A stretch of 63,108 nucleotides of DNA from Longimicrobiales bacterium (GTDB lineage Bacteria; Gemmatimonadota; Gemmatimonadetes; Longimicrobiales; RSA9). Shown here piece after piece: positions 1 through 7,223 of this stretch. The stretch lies in the NCBI GenBank assembly GCA_035764935.1, contig DASTYK010000126.1, forward strand, positions 1 to 63,108. The letters are read 5' to 3'. The position numbers and the translations under genes are program-made. The notes under the pieces are model-generated. The model did not search any database, was not told the origin of the DNA, and saw only the letters and a program-made list of their open reading frames with translations. Positions within the stretch are counted from its first letter, which is position 1, and each line of letters opens with the position of its first letter.

Positions 1-66
1 GGCGACCGTATCCGCCTCGCCGATGCACTGGCTGTCCTGCCGGTCGCTCTGCTCGAAACGGAATGA
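1..66 (+). CDS. C-terminal tail of an unidentified protein (partial)
   Basis: The window opens inside a reading frame that ends at TGA 64-66 and gives a 21-residue tail (GDRIRLADALAVLPVALLE and two more residues). The hydrophobic Leu/Ala/Val-rich end is protein-like, and 39 bases separate it from the convergent menG stop. A similar ending occurs, as I recall, in some trehalose-synthesis glycosidases such as TreY, but the fragment is too short to assign. Confidence 0.4.
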   Translation, partial: GDRIRLADALAVLPVALLETE

Positions 67-105
67 CGCGACGGCACGCCTGCGCCAGATCTGACGAGGT
101 GTGAT

Positions 106-846
106 CTACGCGCGAACGCCCGAATGGATCGCGACGATCCCGCCCGTGCGCGTCTCCCACGTCACATCGCGAAGCCCGGCCGCGCGCATTCGCCCGGCAA
201 GCTCCGGCGGCTCCGGAAACTGCAGCACACTGGCGGGCAGATAGCTGTAGGCAGTGCCGTGGCTCGAGACCATGCGGCCCACCTGCGGCAGGACATGGCG
301 GAAATAGAACAGGTAGATGCCGCGGAATGGCTGCCACGCCGGCGTCGTGAACTCCAGGATCACGAGCTTCCCACCCGGGCGCAGCACGCGGACGAGCTCG
401 CGCAACCCCGCATCGAGGTCCGCCAGGTTGCGAACGCCGAACCCGACCGTTGCTCCGTCCATGGAAGCATCGCGCAGCGGCAGTGCCAGGGTATCGCCCG
501 CGGCCGGATACATCGGCACTCCCTGCGCCTTGCTCCGCCCGCGCTCCAGCATCTCCGGCGTGAAATCAGCGGCCAGGACGCGTCCCGCGAACGCAGGGCG
601 TCGCGCGAGCTCCTGCGCGAGATCCAGCGTTCCGGCACACGCATCCAGGTACGTTCCGTCGAGGGGTGCACCCCGCAGCAGGACGTCCACTGCGCGGCGG
701 CGCCAGCGCTTGTCCCGGTTCAGGCTGAGAAGGTGATTGAGCAGGTCGTAACGCGGTGCGATCGCACCGAACATGCGGCGCACTGCAGCGGCTTTCTCGG
801 CGGGCGCAGGCAGAACGCCCGCACCATCATCCAGTCGACTCGCCAT
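106..846 (-). CDS. menG: Demethylmenaquinone/2-polyprenyl-benzoquinol methyltransferase (MenG/UbiE)
   Basis: A 246-residue class I SAM-dependent methyltransferase that adds the ring methyl group in the last step of menaquinone (or the C-methylation of ubiquinone) synthesis at the cytoplasmic membrane. The N-terminal stretch FGAIAPRYDLLNHLLS is the UbiE/MenG signature, followed by the SAM-binding loop and GFGVRNLAD, the second family signature; VLRPGGKLVILEF closes the core. The SAM loop reads DACAGTLDLA where the family usually has D-ACGTGD, a conservative but unusual variant. Length fits the family (about 230-250). It has its own promoter and is transcribed away from the sigma factor gene. 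Menaquinone is more likely than ubiquinone for a non-proteobacterium. Confidence 0.93.
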   Translation of the reverse strand: MASRLDDGAGVLPAPAEKAAAVRRMFGAIAPRYDLLNHLLSLNRDKRWRRRAVDVLLRGAPLDGTYLDACAGTLDLAQELARRPAFAGRVLAADFTPEMLERGRSKAQGVPMYPAAGDTLALPLRDASMDGATVGFGVRNLADLDAGLRELVRVLRPGGKLVILEFTTPAWQPFRGIYLFYFRHVLPQVGRMVSSHGTAYSYLPASVLQFPEPPELAGRMRAAGLRDVTWETRTGGIVAIHSGVRA

Positions 847-888
847 CGCGCCCGCTGCTCCCCGCTCTTAGATTCGGTTGGTGCGCGG

Positions 889-917
889 AACCTAGCCGAG
901 GCCGGCACCTCGATCAA
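889..917 (-). promoter_or_regulatory. Promoter of menG (-35 TTGATC, -10 TAGGTT)
   Basis: On the minus strand TTGATC (917-912) is followed by 17 bases and TAGGTT (894-889). The expected transcript start is near 882, leaving a leader of about 36 bases before the menG ATG. The -10 form TAGnTT recurs in front of several other genes in this window. Confidence 0.6.
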
Positions 918-928
918 CCCGCTGCGCG

Positions 929-956
929 TGAAACCCGCTGCGGCGCCTGAACGTAG
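929..956 (+). promoter_or_regulatory. Candidate ECF-type promoter upstream of the sigma factor gene
   Basis: TGAAAC (929-934), 17 bases, then CGTAG (952-956), about 60 bases before the sigma factor start. TGAAAC-N16/17-CGTA is the known layout of many ECF sigma promoters (for example Bacillus SigW/SigX), so this may be an autoregulatory promoter. No good housekeeping promoter is seen for this gene. This is inference from consensus resemblance only. Confidence 0.4.
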
Positions 957-1015
957 GGCGCTCCGAGTCATTCGCGCACATAAACACCAGCAACGAGGCC
1001 GCATGCTGAACAGGC

Positions 1016-1624
1016 GTGTGCCTCGATCGGCCGTTGAACTATACCGAGCTGACCGATCAGGAAGTGATCGCCCACGCTCTGGAGGGGCGTGAGGCCGCGT
1101 ATCGCGAGCTGATCGGCCGTTACCAACGGCCGGTGTTTTCCCTCATTTACCGTCTCGTCCGCGATCGGGAACGGGCCGAAGACCTGGCCCAGGACACCTT
1201 CATCAAGGTGTTGAATCACCTGGAGCGCTACGACCCGACGTACAAGTTCAGCTCCTGGATCTTCAAGATCGCTCACAACACGGCCCTCGATCACCTGCGC
1301 CGGAAGAGCCCCGTCACGCTTTCGCTGGACGGCTCACCACATGCACGCACGGCGGCCGAGATCGAGGCCACCACGCTCACGCCCGCTTCGGATGACGAGA
1401 GTCCCGAGTCGTACGCCGCGAGCAAGGAGCTGGGCGCCGAGATCGAGCGTGCGATCGGGCTGCTCCGACCCGAGTACCGCACGGCGATCGTGCTCTGCCA
1501 CGTAGAGGGGCACCCGTACGAGGAGATCGCGCGGATCATGGATGTTCCGCTGGGCACGGTGAAGACCTTTATCCACCGGGCCCGCAAGGAGTTGATGAAG
1601 GAGCTGGAGCACCTCCGGATCTGA
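1016..1624 (+). CDS. ECF (extracytoplasmic function) RNA polymerase sigma factor, RpoE-like
   Basis: A 202-residue sigma-70 family protein with only regions 2 and 4, the ECF layout. Region 2 is about residues 20-95, with EDLAQDTFIKVLNHL and FSSWIFKIAHNTALDHLRRK forming the core-binding and -10 recognition helices. Region 4 is about 135-195, ending in the helix-turn-helix GTVKTFIHRARKEL. The start is GTG at 1016; an ATG at 1003 is in another frame. The next gene encodes a zinc-finger anti-sigma factor, and the operon continues with envelope proteins, so the sigma factor probably responds to envelope stress. The regulon is unknown. Confidence 0.93.
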   Translation: MCLDRPLNYTELTDQEVIAHALEGREAAYRELIGRYQRPVFSLIYRLVRDRERAEDLAQDTFIKVLNHLERYDPTYKFSSWIFKIAHNTALDHLRRKSPVTLSLDGSPHARTAAEIEATTLTPASDDESPESYAASKELGAEIERAIGLLRPEYRTAIVLCHVEGHPYEEIARIMDVPLGTVKTFIHRARKELMKELEHLRI

Positions 1625-1676
1625 AACCCGGGCGGAGGGCCGGACGTATGGATGCCAGAACCAGGGGAACCGAGGA

Positions 1677-2354
1677 ATGAGTCACCAGAGCCTGCACCCC
1701 GAAGCGGAACAGCTCGAGGCGTACGCGGAAGGCGCGCTGGACGTTGCCGACCGCGCTGTCGTCGAGTCGCACGTGCTCGGCTGCGCCGACTGCCAGGGTG
1801 CCGTCGAGGAATGGCGGGCGCTGTTTGCCGCCCTCGAGGGGCTGCCGCAGCTCGCGCCGTCGGTCGGCTTCGCCGATCGGGTCATGGCGCGCGTCCAGGT
1901 GGAGAGCCGTGCACGGATGTGGCGGGCGCACGCTCTGGCGCAGATCCGGGCGGCCGCTCACGGCGTGGGCCGCTGGATGCCGCAGACCACGCGGGGCTGG
2001 GCGTTCGCCACGGCGATGCTCGGCCTGCCTGCAATCCTCGGCAGCGCCGTGGTCGCATGGCTGCTCTCGCGTGACTACGTCAGCGGCCAGGCGCTCTGGA
2101 TCGCCGCGCGCGACACGGTGGACCAGGGTGCACAGCGGCTCGGCGCGGCGTTCGTACAGTCGCTGATGCAGACCGATGTCATGGCCTGGCTGGTCGCCAA
2201 CACGGGCGAGTTCCTCGCCACGACCGGAATGCGCGGCGTCGGGGCGCTCATCGCACTGGCGGGCGTGACCACGATGGTCTCGATCTATGTCCTGTACCGG
2301 AACCTGTTCCGCACACCTACGCGGGAATCACACTATGTCACGTATTCGTTCTGA
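1677..2354 (+). CDS. Membrane-anchored zinc-finger anti-sigma factor
   Basis: A 225-residue protein beginning with a zf-HC2/ASD-like domain (residues 1-60) that carries the H-x3-C-x2-C motif as HVLGCADC, the fold by which anti-sigma factors hold ECF sigma factors. Two hydrophobic stretches follow, roughly residues 105-130 and 185-210, so the N-terminal domain should face the cytoplasm and the remainder the membrane and periplasm. The start follows GAGGA. It lies 52 bases after the sigma gene and overlaps the next gene by 20 bases. It presumably sequesters the sigma factor at the membrane until a signal releases it. Confidence 0.88.
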   Translation: MSHQSLHPEAEQLEAYAEGALDVADRAVVESHVLGCADCQGAVEEWRALFAALEGLPQLAPSVGFADRVMARVQVESRARMWRAHALAQIRAAAHGVGRWMPQTTRGWAFATAMLGLPAILGSAVVAWLLSRDYVSGQALWIAARDTVDQGAQRLGAAFVQSLMQTDVMAWLVANTGEFLATTGMRGVGALIALAGVTTMVSIYVLYRNLFRTPTRESHYVTYSF

Positions 2355-3585
2355 CCGCCGGATGCGGCGCAGTATCGGTGGTCTCGTGCTCGCCGTCGCG
2401 GCCGTGGTCGCGACGCCGGCGGCGGGGCAGCAGCCGGCACAGGCCGACGGCACGCATCTCATCGCCAGCGAGGTTTCGCTCTCGAGCAATGACGCTGTGC
2501 TGCGCGTCGAGCTGAGCGACGGGCGGGAGCTGACGTGGGCCCTGCGGGACGGGCAGGCACTCATCGATGGAAACACGATCGGTGCGGCCGCGCGCGGGAG
2601 CGCGCTGGACGCGGCGTGGCGCGAGCTTCTGAACCAGGCTATGGAGACGCCTGCGGCGGGGCTGCCGGCGCTGCTGGCCGGCTGGGAGGCTCCCGCCGGT
2701 GACGGCACTGCCGGTACTGCGCTGGACCGGTCGCTGGAGGAAGCATTCGCCGGAGTCGAAGCGGCTCCTGCGGATGTCGCCGGCGCAGGGCCCACGCCGC
2801 CGCTCGCACCGGCCGCGCCGGGAGCGCCGGGTTTCTCCGACGACAGCGTGTCCCGGCTCGTCGAGCGGATCACGGTGCTGCAGTCGCATATCAGTGAGCT
2901 GGAAAGCCAGGCCGCACGCGCGCAGACCCGCAACGACAACGCGTTCTCCCGCTTCTTCGGACACATCGGACGCGGCATCGCCGGGATCCTGTCCGTGCTG
3001 GTGACGTACGCGGTGCTCTTCGGCATCGGCTTCGCCACCATCGTACTGGGCGGCCGGCGCTTCATCGAGGGCGTGGGCGACACGGCCCGTCACGCGACGG
3101 TGCGATCCGGCCTGGTCGGCCTGGCCGCGTCGTTCCTCGTGGTCCCGGCATTCGTGCTCGGGATCATTGCACTCGTGATCTCGATCATCGGTATTCCGGC
3201 GCTGCTGGTGTTCGTGCCGCTCTTCCCGCTCGCGGTGGTGCTCGCGGTGCTGCTCGGGTACCTCGGTGTTGCGCACGCCGCGGGTGAGGCGTTCGCCGAG
3301 CGCCGCTTCTCGGGTGAGGAGTGGTACCGCAAGGGCAACTCGTACTACTTCCTGCTGGCTGGCCTGGGTCTGCTGCTCGCGCTGTTCCTGGGCGCACACA
3401 TTCTCGAGCTGACGGGCCCGCTGCTCGGATTCCTGCAGGGGATCCTGATGTTCCTGGGCGTCGTGCTCACGTGGGCGGTTTCGACGATCGGTCTCGGCGC
3501 CGTGCTGATCTCGCGTGCGGGCTCGCGGCCGGTCTCTTCGGATCCGTTCGCGTCCGAGCCGTCGATGGAGGAGACCCATGTCTGA
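2335..3585 (+). CDS. Secreted/membrane protein with C-terminal multi-span domain, sigma operon member
   Basis: A 416-residue protein with a twin-arginine-rich start and a hydrophobic signal segment (about residues 14-32, ending in AAGQQ), an Ala/Pro-rich periplasmic region, a short coiled-coil-like stretch (LVERITVLQSHISELESQ), and four or five membrane spans in the last 200 residues. The chosen ATG overlaps the anti-sigma stop by 20 bases. I do not recognise a named family. The position between an anti-sigma factor and a surface lipoprotein suggests a role in the envelope response; the coiled coil and spans suggest a membrane scaffold. Confidence 0.75.
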   Translation: MSRIRSDRRMRRSIGGLVLAVAAVVATPAAGQQPAQADGTHLIASEVSLSSNDAVLRVELSDGRELTWALRDGQALIDGNTIGAAARGSALDAAWRELLNQAMETPAAGLPALLAGWEAPAGDGTAGTALDRSLEEAFAGVEAAPADVAGAGPTPPLAPAAPGAPGFSDDSVSRLVERITVLQSHISELESQAARAQTRNDNAFSRFFGHIGRGIAGILSVLVTYAVLFGIGFATIVLGGRRFIEGVGDTARHATVRSGLVGLAASFLVVPAFVLGIIALVISIIGIPALLVFVPLFPLAVVLAVLLGYLGVAHAAGEAFAERRFSGEEWYRKGNSYYFLLAGLGLLLALFLGAHILELTGPLLGFLQGILMFLGVVLTWAVSTIGLGAVLISRAGSRPVSSDPFASEPSMEETHV

Positions 3586-4465
3586 GCGCAGCCGCCCGTT
3601 TCTGCTCGCGTGCATGGTCGCGCTCATCGCCGGGTGCGACGGCCCGCCCGCGGCCGTCGCGTCCGATGGTGACGACGCCGTGCAGCAGGACTGGCAGACG
3701 CTGTCACTCAGCCGCCGGGCCGCAGGCGAGCAGCGCCTCGCCGTCGAGCTGGAGTACGGCGCCGGCAAGCTGACGGTCGCGCCGGGCTCCGCCGAGCAGC
3801 TGTACCAGGCGCGCATGCGCTACGACGCGTCCGCGTTCGAACCGGTGACCGGCTACAACGACGGCAGATTGCAGATCGGTGTGGAGGATGCACAGATCCG
3901 CGGGCGCAAGCTGGAGGCCGGGTCCCTGAACCTGCAGCTCAGCCCGGACGTCGACCTCGACCTGGAGCTCGCGTTCGGCGCGGCGGAGGCCGACATCGAG
4001 CTGGGCGGGCTGCGGATCGAGCAGCTCGAGATCTCGACCGGTGCGAGCCGCACGGCGCTCGCGTTCTCGCAGCCGAACCCGATCACCGCGAACAGCCTGG
4101 TGCTGCAGGTCGGTGCCGCGCAGTTCACCGTGAAGGGCCTCGGCAATGCCAACGCTCGCCAGCTCTCGGTGGAGGGCGGCGTCGGCGACATCGATCTCGA
4201 CTTCACGGGCGCGCTCTCCAACGACATGAGCGTCACGGTCGAGATGGGGCTCGGGCATCTCACACTGCGACTGCCCCGGGGCGTCGGCGTGCGCATCGAG
4301 AAGGACGGGCTGCTCGCGTCCGTCGAGGGCGAGGGGCTCACACAGCGCGACAACGTGTACTACAGCGCTGATTATGAAAATGCTGAACGTCGACTTCAAT
4401 TCGACATCGATGCCGCGTTCAATGCAATCGACATCGTCTGGGTAGACAACGACCAGGCACGATAA
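3578..4465 (+). CDS. Lipoprotein with toast-rack/adhesin-like beta-repeat domain (DUF4097/LiaF-like)
   Basis: A 295-residue lipoprotein: the signal peptide ends in the lipobox LIAGC, giving an acylated Cys near residue 20. The mature part is rich in short beta strands of alternating pattern (ELEYGAGKLTVAPGS, LELAFGAAEADIELGG, VEGGVGDIDLDFTG), the look of the toast-rack/DUF4097 fold that also occurs in LiaF-type envelope stress proteins. The start overlaps the previous stop by eight bases and the next gene follows after 11 bases. The family call is from pattern recognition. It is probably an outer-membrane or periplasmic component of the response run by the sigma factor. Confidence 0.75.
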   Translation: MSERSRPFLLACMVALIAGCDGPPAAVASDGDDAVQQDWQTLSLSRRAAGEQRLAVELEYGAGKLTVAPGSAEQLYQARMRYDASAFEPVTGYNDGRLQIGVEDAQIRGRKLEAGSLNLQLSPDVDLDLELAFGAAEADIELGGLRIEQLEISTGASRTALAFSQPNPITANSLVLQVGAAQFTVKGLGNANARQLSVEGGVGDIDLDFTGALSNDMSVTVEMGLGHLTLRLPRGVGVRIEKDGLLASVEGEGLTQRDNVYYSADYENAERRLQFDIDAAFNAIDIVWVDNDQAR

Positions 4466-4476
4466 AGGAGGATCGG

Positions 4477-4704
4477 ATGCTCACCTCACTGCTCACACTG
4501 TTGGTCGTCGGACTCGTCGCGCTCGTCGCGGTAGGCGTCGTGCTGGCGCTGATCGGCGCGGTGCTGGGTATCGCATTCGGTCTTGCGGGCTTCCTGCTGT
4601 TCAAGGTCGCGCCCGTCGTGCTGATCGGCTACATCGTGATGCGCTTCCTCACACCCAAGCAGAAGCGGCTGTCGGCCGAGGATCGTCGCTGGCTCGAGAG
4701 CTGA
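4477..4704 (+). CDS. Small two-span membrane protein
   Basis: A 75-residue protein that is almost all hydrophobic for residues 1-60 (two spans rich in Val, Leu, Gly and Ala), followed by a basic tail KQKRLSAEDRRW in the cytoplasm. It has the strongest ribosome binding site of the operon, AAAGGAGG eight bases before the ATG. Small proteins of this shape in stress operons are sometimes compared with PspG/PspC-like proteins, but I cannot assign it. It is the last gene of the sigma operon. Confidence 0.7.
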   Translation: MLTSLLTLLVVGLVALVAVGVVLALIGAVLGIAFGLAGFLLFKVAPVVLIGYIVMRFLTPKQKRLSAEDRRWLES

Positions 4705-4730
4705 TTCGTTTCTGCCAGAGTTGTGGTTTT

Positions 4731-4790
4731 TCTACCACCGAGAGCACAGAGGACACTGAGAACGGCACGAGACGACGAGGGCGTCTCCAG
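4731..4790 (+). repeat. Dispersed CCACGGAGn element, copy A
   Basis: CCACCGAGAGCACAGAGGAC (4735-4754) and on to GAGAACGG is a run of imperfect 9-base units of the type CCACGGAGn/nACACnGAG. It is preceded by GTGGT-TTTTCT-ACCAC, a small hairpin overlapping its first unit, and followed by GAGACG (4769-4774) pairing with CGTCTC (4782-4787). Copies B (16746) and C (56725) share the same start (T-rich, then ACCACGGAG), and copy B shares the tail GGCGTCT. Copy A' lies in inverted orientation 100 bases downstream. Confidence 0.7.
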
Positions 4791-4834
4791 ATCCACCTTG
4801 TCACGCTTTCGTTGTTTGTGTTGACGTAGAAATG

Positions 4835-4873
4835 AAAGGGCCGTGTCCGCGGAAGGTGGACACGGCCTTTTTC
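4835..4873 (+). terminator. Bidirectional intrinsic terminator after the sigma operon
   Basis: GGCCGTGTCC (4839-4848) pairs perfectly with GGACACGGCC (4858-4867) around a nine-base loop, followed by TTTTTCTG; AAAG on the left extends the stem against the T-run. It lies between convergent genes and can serve both strands. Confidence 0.88.
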
Positions 4874-4879
4874 TGTTTG

Positions 4880-4909
4880 ACTCTGTGTGCTCAGTGCTCT
4901 CTGTGGTTG
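4880..4909 (-). repeat. Dispersed CCACGGAGn element, inverted copy A'
   Basis: Read on the minus strand: CAACCACAGAGAGCACTGAG, then CACACAGAG. This is the same 9-base-periodic string as copy A but inverted, so the two copies flank the terminator at 4835-4873. The last codons and the stop of the SAM hydrolase gene (VNHREH, TGA) are written by this element. Confidence 0.65.
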
Positions 4910-5739
4910 ACTGCAGTTCCCGCGACGTGGACGGTAACGACAGCGGTTCTCTCAACGCCGAGGAGCGCAGCGGCGCTGCCATTGCGGACGGCGATCTCGA
5001 GCATGCCATCGGACCCGGTAAGGGCGAGGAGACTGCCGGGCACGACGTCGGAGTAGGTCGAGCGAAGTGCGCCGATCTCGCGGCCTGCGATCGACACGCG
5101 CGCCGTGCTGTCGACCCAGTCGGCAGGAATGCTGGTGATCAGGTTGCCGAAGCGATCGATGTACTCCACGACACCTTCGATGCCTGTTCCGTCGCGGCGC
5201 GGTGCGGGCAGCTCCAGCAGGATGGGGTCCTGAATCGACGGACCAAGCTCCTCGAGCCGGACGCCGCGGGCGAGCCACGCGGCTGCGGGAGCGAAGATGT
5301 CGCGGCCGTGGAACGTGGTGGACACTTCCGTGCGCCGGTATGCGGCCGCATCCAGCTCGACGACGCGTGCGGATGCTGCGCGCTGCAGCACGCGCGTGAG
5401 CACGCCGTTGTCGGGCGCGACGTAGTGCTGCTCGTCGATCCGGGCGGCGAGGGCTCGACGTGAGCTCCCGACACCCGGATCGACGACGACGAGGTGGATG
5501 GTGCCGCGAGGCTGATAGAGCGCGTAGCGCGCAAGCACGTAGGCTGCGGCGTGGACGTCGCCTGGCGCGATGTCGTGCGTGGCGTCCTCGACACTGGCAC
5601 GCGGTGAGATGCCGGCGACGATGCCCCGCATTGCCGCGGGGTAGCCATCACGCGTGCCGAAGTCGGTGAGCAGGACGATCCGCGCCGGTGCGTCGGCCGG
5701 CTCCGGCGCGGATGGGTGCGGCTGCTCGTCCGCGGGCAT
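4891..5739 (-). CDS. SAM hydrolase / S-adenosyl-L-methionine hydroxide adenosyltransferase (DUF62)
   Basis: A 282-residue protein of the DUF62 family, which cleaves S-adenosylmethionine to adenosine and methionine using an activated water; fluorinases and chlorinases are relatives. Family motifs are LLTDFGTRDGYPAAMRG, VDPGVGSSRR, APDNGVL, TFHGRDIFAPAA, IDRFGNLIT and GSDGMLEIAVRNGSA. The core is of usual length (about 260-290), with a Pro-rich N-terminal extension of some 18 residues. The last residues come from the dispersed repeat A', so the natural C-terminus has probably been changed by it. It starts eight bases after mrp and should be in that operon. Its cellular role, as for the family, is unsettled. 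Confidence 0.88.
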   Translation of the reverse strand: MPADEQPHPSAPEPADAPARIVLLTDFGTRDGYPAAMRGIVAGISPRASVEDATHDIAPGDVHAAAYVLARYALYQPRGTIHLVVVDPGVGSSRRALAARIDEQHYVAPDNGVLTRVLQRAASARVVELDAAAYRRTEVSTTFHGRDIFAPAAAWLARGVRLEELGPSIQDPILLELPAPRRDGTGIEGVVEYIDRFGNLITSIPADWVDSTARVSIAGREIGALRSTYSDVVPGSLLALTGSDGMLEIAVRNGSAAALLGVERTAVVTVHVAGTAVNHREH

Positions 5740-5747
5740 GGCGCCGT

Positions 5748-6854
5748 TCAGCCCTGTGCTGTGACGGCGCCTTCGAGCGCGTGGATGACCTGTTCCGCGA
5801 TCGCGGTGAACGCGCGGCCGGCGTCGGAGTCCGGGGCGGAGATCGCCGTCGGCTTCCCTTCATCGCCTGCGATGCGGACTTCCGGATCGAGCGGCACGGA
5901 GCCGAGCAGCGCGAGGTGCATGTCTCTGGCGAGGACGGCGCCTCCGCCGTGACCGAAGACATCGATATGCTCGCCGCAGTGGGGGCAGTGCATGCCGGCC
6001 ATGTTTTCGACGATGCCGAGCAACGGGGTGCGCACGCGCTCGAACATGCGCACGGCACGTCGCACGTCGCCGGTGGAAACGTCCTGCGGCGTGGTGACGA
6101 GCACGGCACCCTGCACGTTGACCGTCTGCACCAGGGAAAGCTGCGCGTCACCTGTGCCGGGTGGCATGTCGACCACGAGGTAGTCGAGCTCGCCCCACTC
6201 GACCTGCTCGATGAACTGCTTGAGGATGCCCGAGATGAGCGGCCCACGCATGATCGCGGGCTGCTCCGGCTCGAGCAGGAAGCCCAGGCTCATGAGCTTG
6301 ACGCCGTGACGCTCGAGCGGGACGATCTTCTCCTCGCCCTTGGCGCCGGTCACCTTCGGCCGTCCCTCCTCGCCGAACATCAGCGGGACGTCGGGTCCGT
6401 AGACGTCCGCGTCGAGCAGGCCGACGCGCAGCCCCTTCTGTGCCAGTGCAGCGGCGAGGTTGACCGCCACGGTCGACTTGCCGACACCGCCCTTGCCGGA
6501 GCTGACCGCAATCACGTGCTCGATGTTGCGGACCAGCTGCGGGTCCGGCTGCGGCGCGGGAACCGAGTGCGGCTGCCGCTGGCGCTGCTGCGGCTGCGGC
6601 GCGTTCGGCAGTTTTACGTCGATCTTGACCTTGCTGACCCCGCCGACTGCCTCGGCCGTCGCGCGCACGTCGCGCACGAGTGTGCCGGGATCCTCGGGCT
6701 GGAGCAGGAACTGAATGCGGACCTTGCCGTCCGGGTCCGCCTCGAGCGCGGTGATGTGGCCCCCGCTGACCACGTCCTGCCCGGTCCTCGGGTTCTCCAC
6801 GCCGCTCAGTGCGTCGCGCACCGCCGCGAGCAGTGCGTCACGATCGATTGCCAT
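5748..6854 (-). CDS. mrp: Mrp/ApbC-type P-loop ATPase, iron-sulfur cluster carrier
   Basis: A 368-residue protein with an N-terminal MIP18/DUF59 domain (about 1-85), a Gln/Pro-rich linker, and a ParA-like ATPase domain with the deviant Walker A SSGKGGVGKSTVAVN near residue 120, DADVYGPD, and MPPGTGDAQLS. The pair CPHCG (about residue 280) fits the CxxC that binds a bridging [4Fe-4S] cluster in Mrp/Nbp35 proteins. It carries and transfers Fe-S clusters in the cytoplasm. ATG at 6854 is preferred over an overlapping GTG at 6857; the leader has GGGGGATT. The nfu-type scaffold lies just upstream, and a terminator separates the two. Confidence 0.93.
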   Translation of the reverse strand: MAIDRDALLAAVRDALSGVENPRTGQDVVSGGHITALEADPDGKVRIQFLLQPEDPGTLVRDVRATAEAVGGVSKVKIDVKLPNAPQPQQRQRQPHSVPAPQPDPQLVRNIEHVIAVSSGKGGVGKSTVAVNLAAALAQKGLRVGLLDADVYGPDVPLMFGEEGRPKVTGAKGEEKIVPLERHGVKLMSLGFLLEPEQPAIMRGPLISGILKQFIEQVEWGELDYLVVDMPPGTGDAQLSLVQTVNVQGAVLVTTPQDVSTGDVRRAVRMFERVRTPLLGIVENMAGMHCPHCGEHIDVFGHGGGAVLARDMHLALLGSVPLDPEVRIAGDEGKPTAISAPDSDAGRAFTAIAEQVIHALEGAVTAQG

Positions 6855-6867
6855 CACAATCCCCCAG

Positions 6868-6901
6868 TAAAAACGGCCGGCACCCCCGGGGCGCCGGCCG
6901 T
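6868..6901 (-). terminator. Intrinsic terminator between nfu and mrp
   Basis: On the minus strand ACGGCCGGC (6901-6893) pairs with GCCGGCCGT (6881-6873), followed by TTTTTAC. It follows the nfu stop by 25 bases and ends about 14 bases before the mrp start, so mrp, which has no visible promoter of its own, seems to depend on read-through or on an undetected promoter. Confidence 0.85.
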
Positions 6902-6926
6902 AACGCAGCCGTACGTCACATTGGAA

Positions 6927-7163
6927 TCAGAGGGCGACGATGCCGGTCACTTCCGGCACGGCGAGCATGATCCGCCGCTCGATGCCCTGCTTCAGCGTCA
7001 GGGTCGAGATCGGGCACGAGCCGCAGGCACCAACCAGCCGCAGCTGAACGATGCCGTCGTCTTCATCGTAGTCGATGAACTCGACGTCGCCCCCGTCGGA
7101 ACGGAGCGCGGGGCGGAGCGAATCCAGGACATCCTCGATCTTGTCGCGTGCGGTCGTGCTCAT
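6927..7163 (-). CDS. NifU C-terminal domain protein (Nfu-type Fe-S scaffold)
   Basis: A 78-residue stand-alone Nfu domain. SLRPALRSDGGDVEFIDYD and the CxxC site GACGSCPISTLTLKQGIE are the family hallmarks; the two cysteines of a dimer hold a [4Fe-4S] cluster for delivery to target enzymes. A good Shine-Dalgarno GGAGGG lies six bases before ATG, and the promoter at 7184-7213 is clear. The neighbour mrp encodes the ATPase carrier of the same pathway. Confidence 0.93.
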   Translation of the reverse strand: MSTTARDKIEDVLDSLRPALRSDGGDVEFIDYDEDDGIVQLRLVGACGSCPISTLTLKQGIERRIMLAVPEVTGIVAL

Positions 7164-7183
7164 CTACAGCCCTCCGTGAGCCG

Positions 7184-7213
7184 AATCTATCCGGCGCCTG
7201 CTACCCCGGTCAA
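7184..7213 (-). promoter_or_regulatory. Promoter of nfu (-35 TTGACC, -10 TAGATT)
   Basis: Minus strand TTGACC (7213-7208), 18 bases, TAGATT (7189-7184). The start should be near 7177, giving a 14-base leader that just contains the Shine-Dalgarno GGAGGG. Confidence 0.7.
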
Positions 7214-7223
7214 TCGGACGGGT

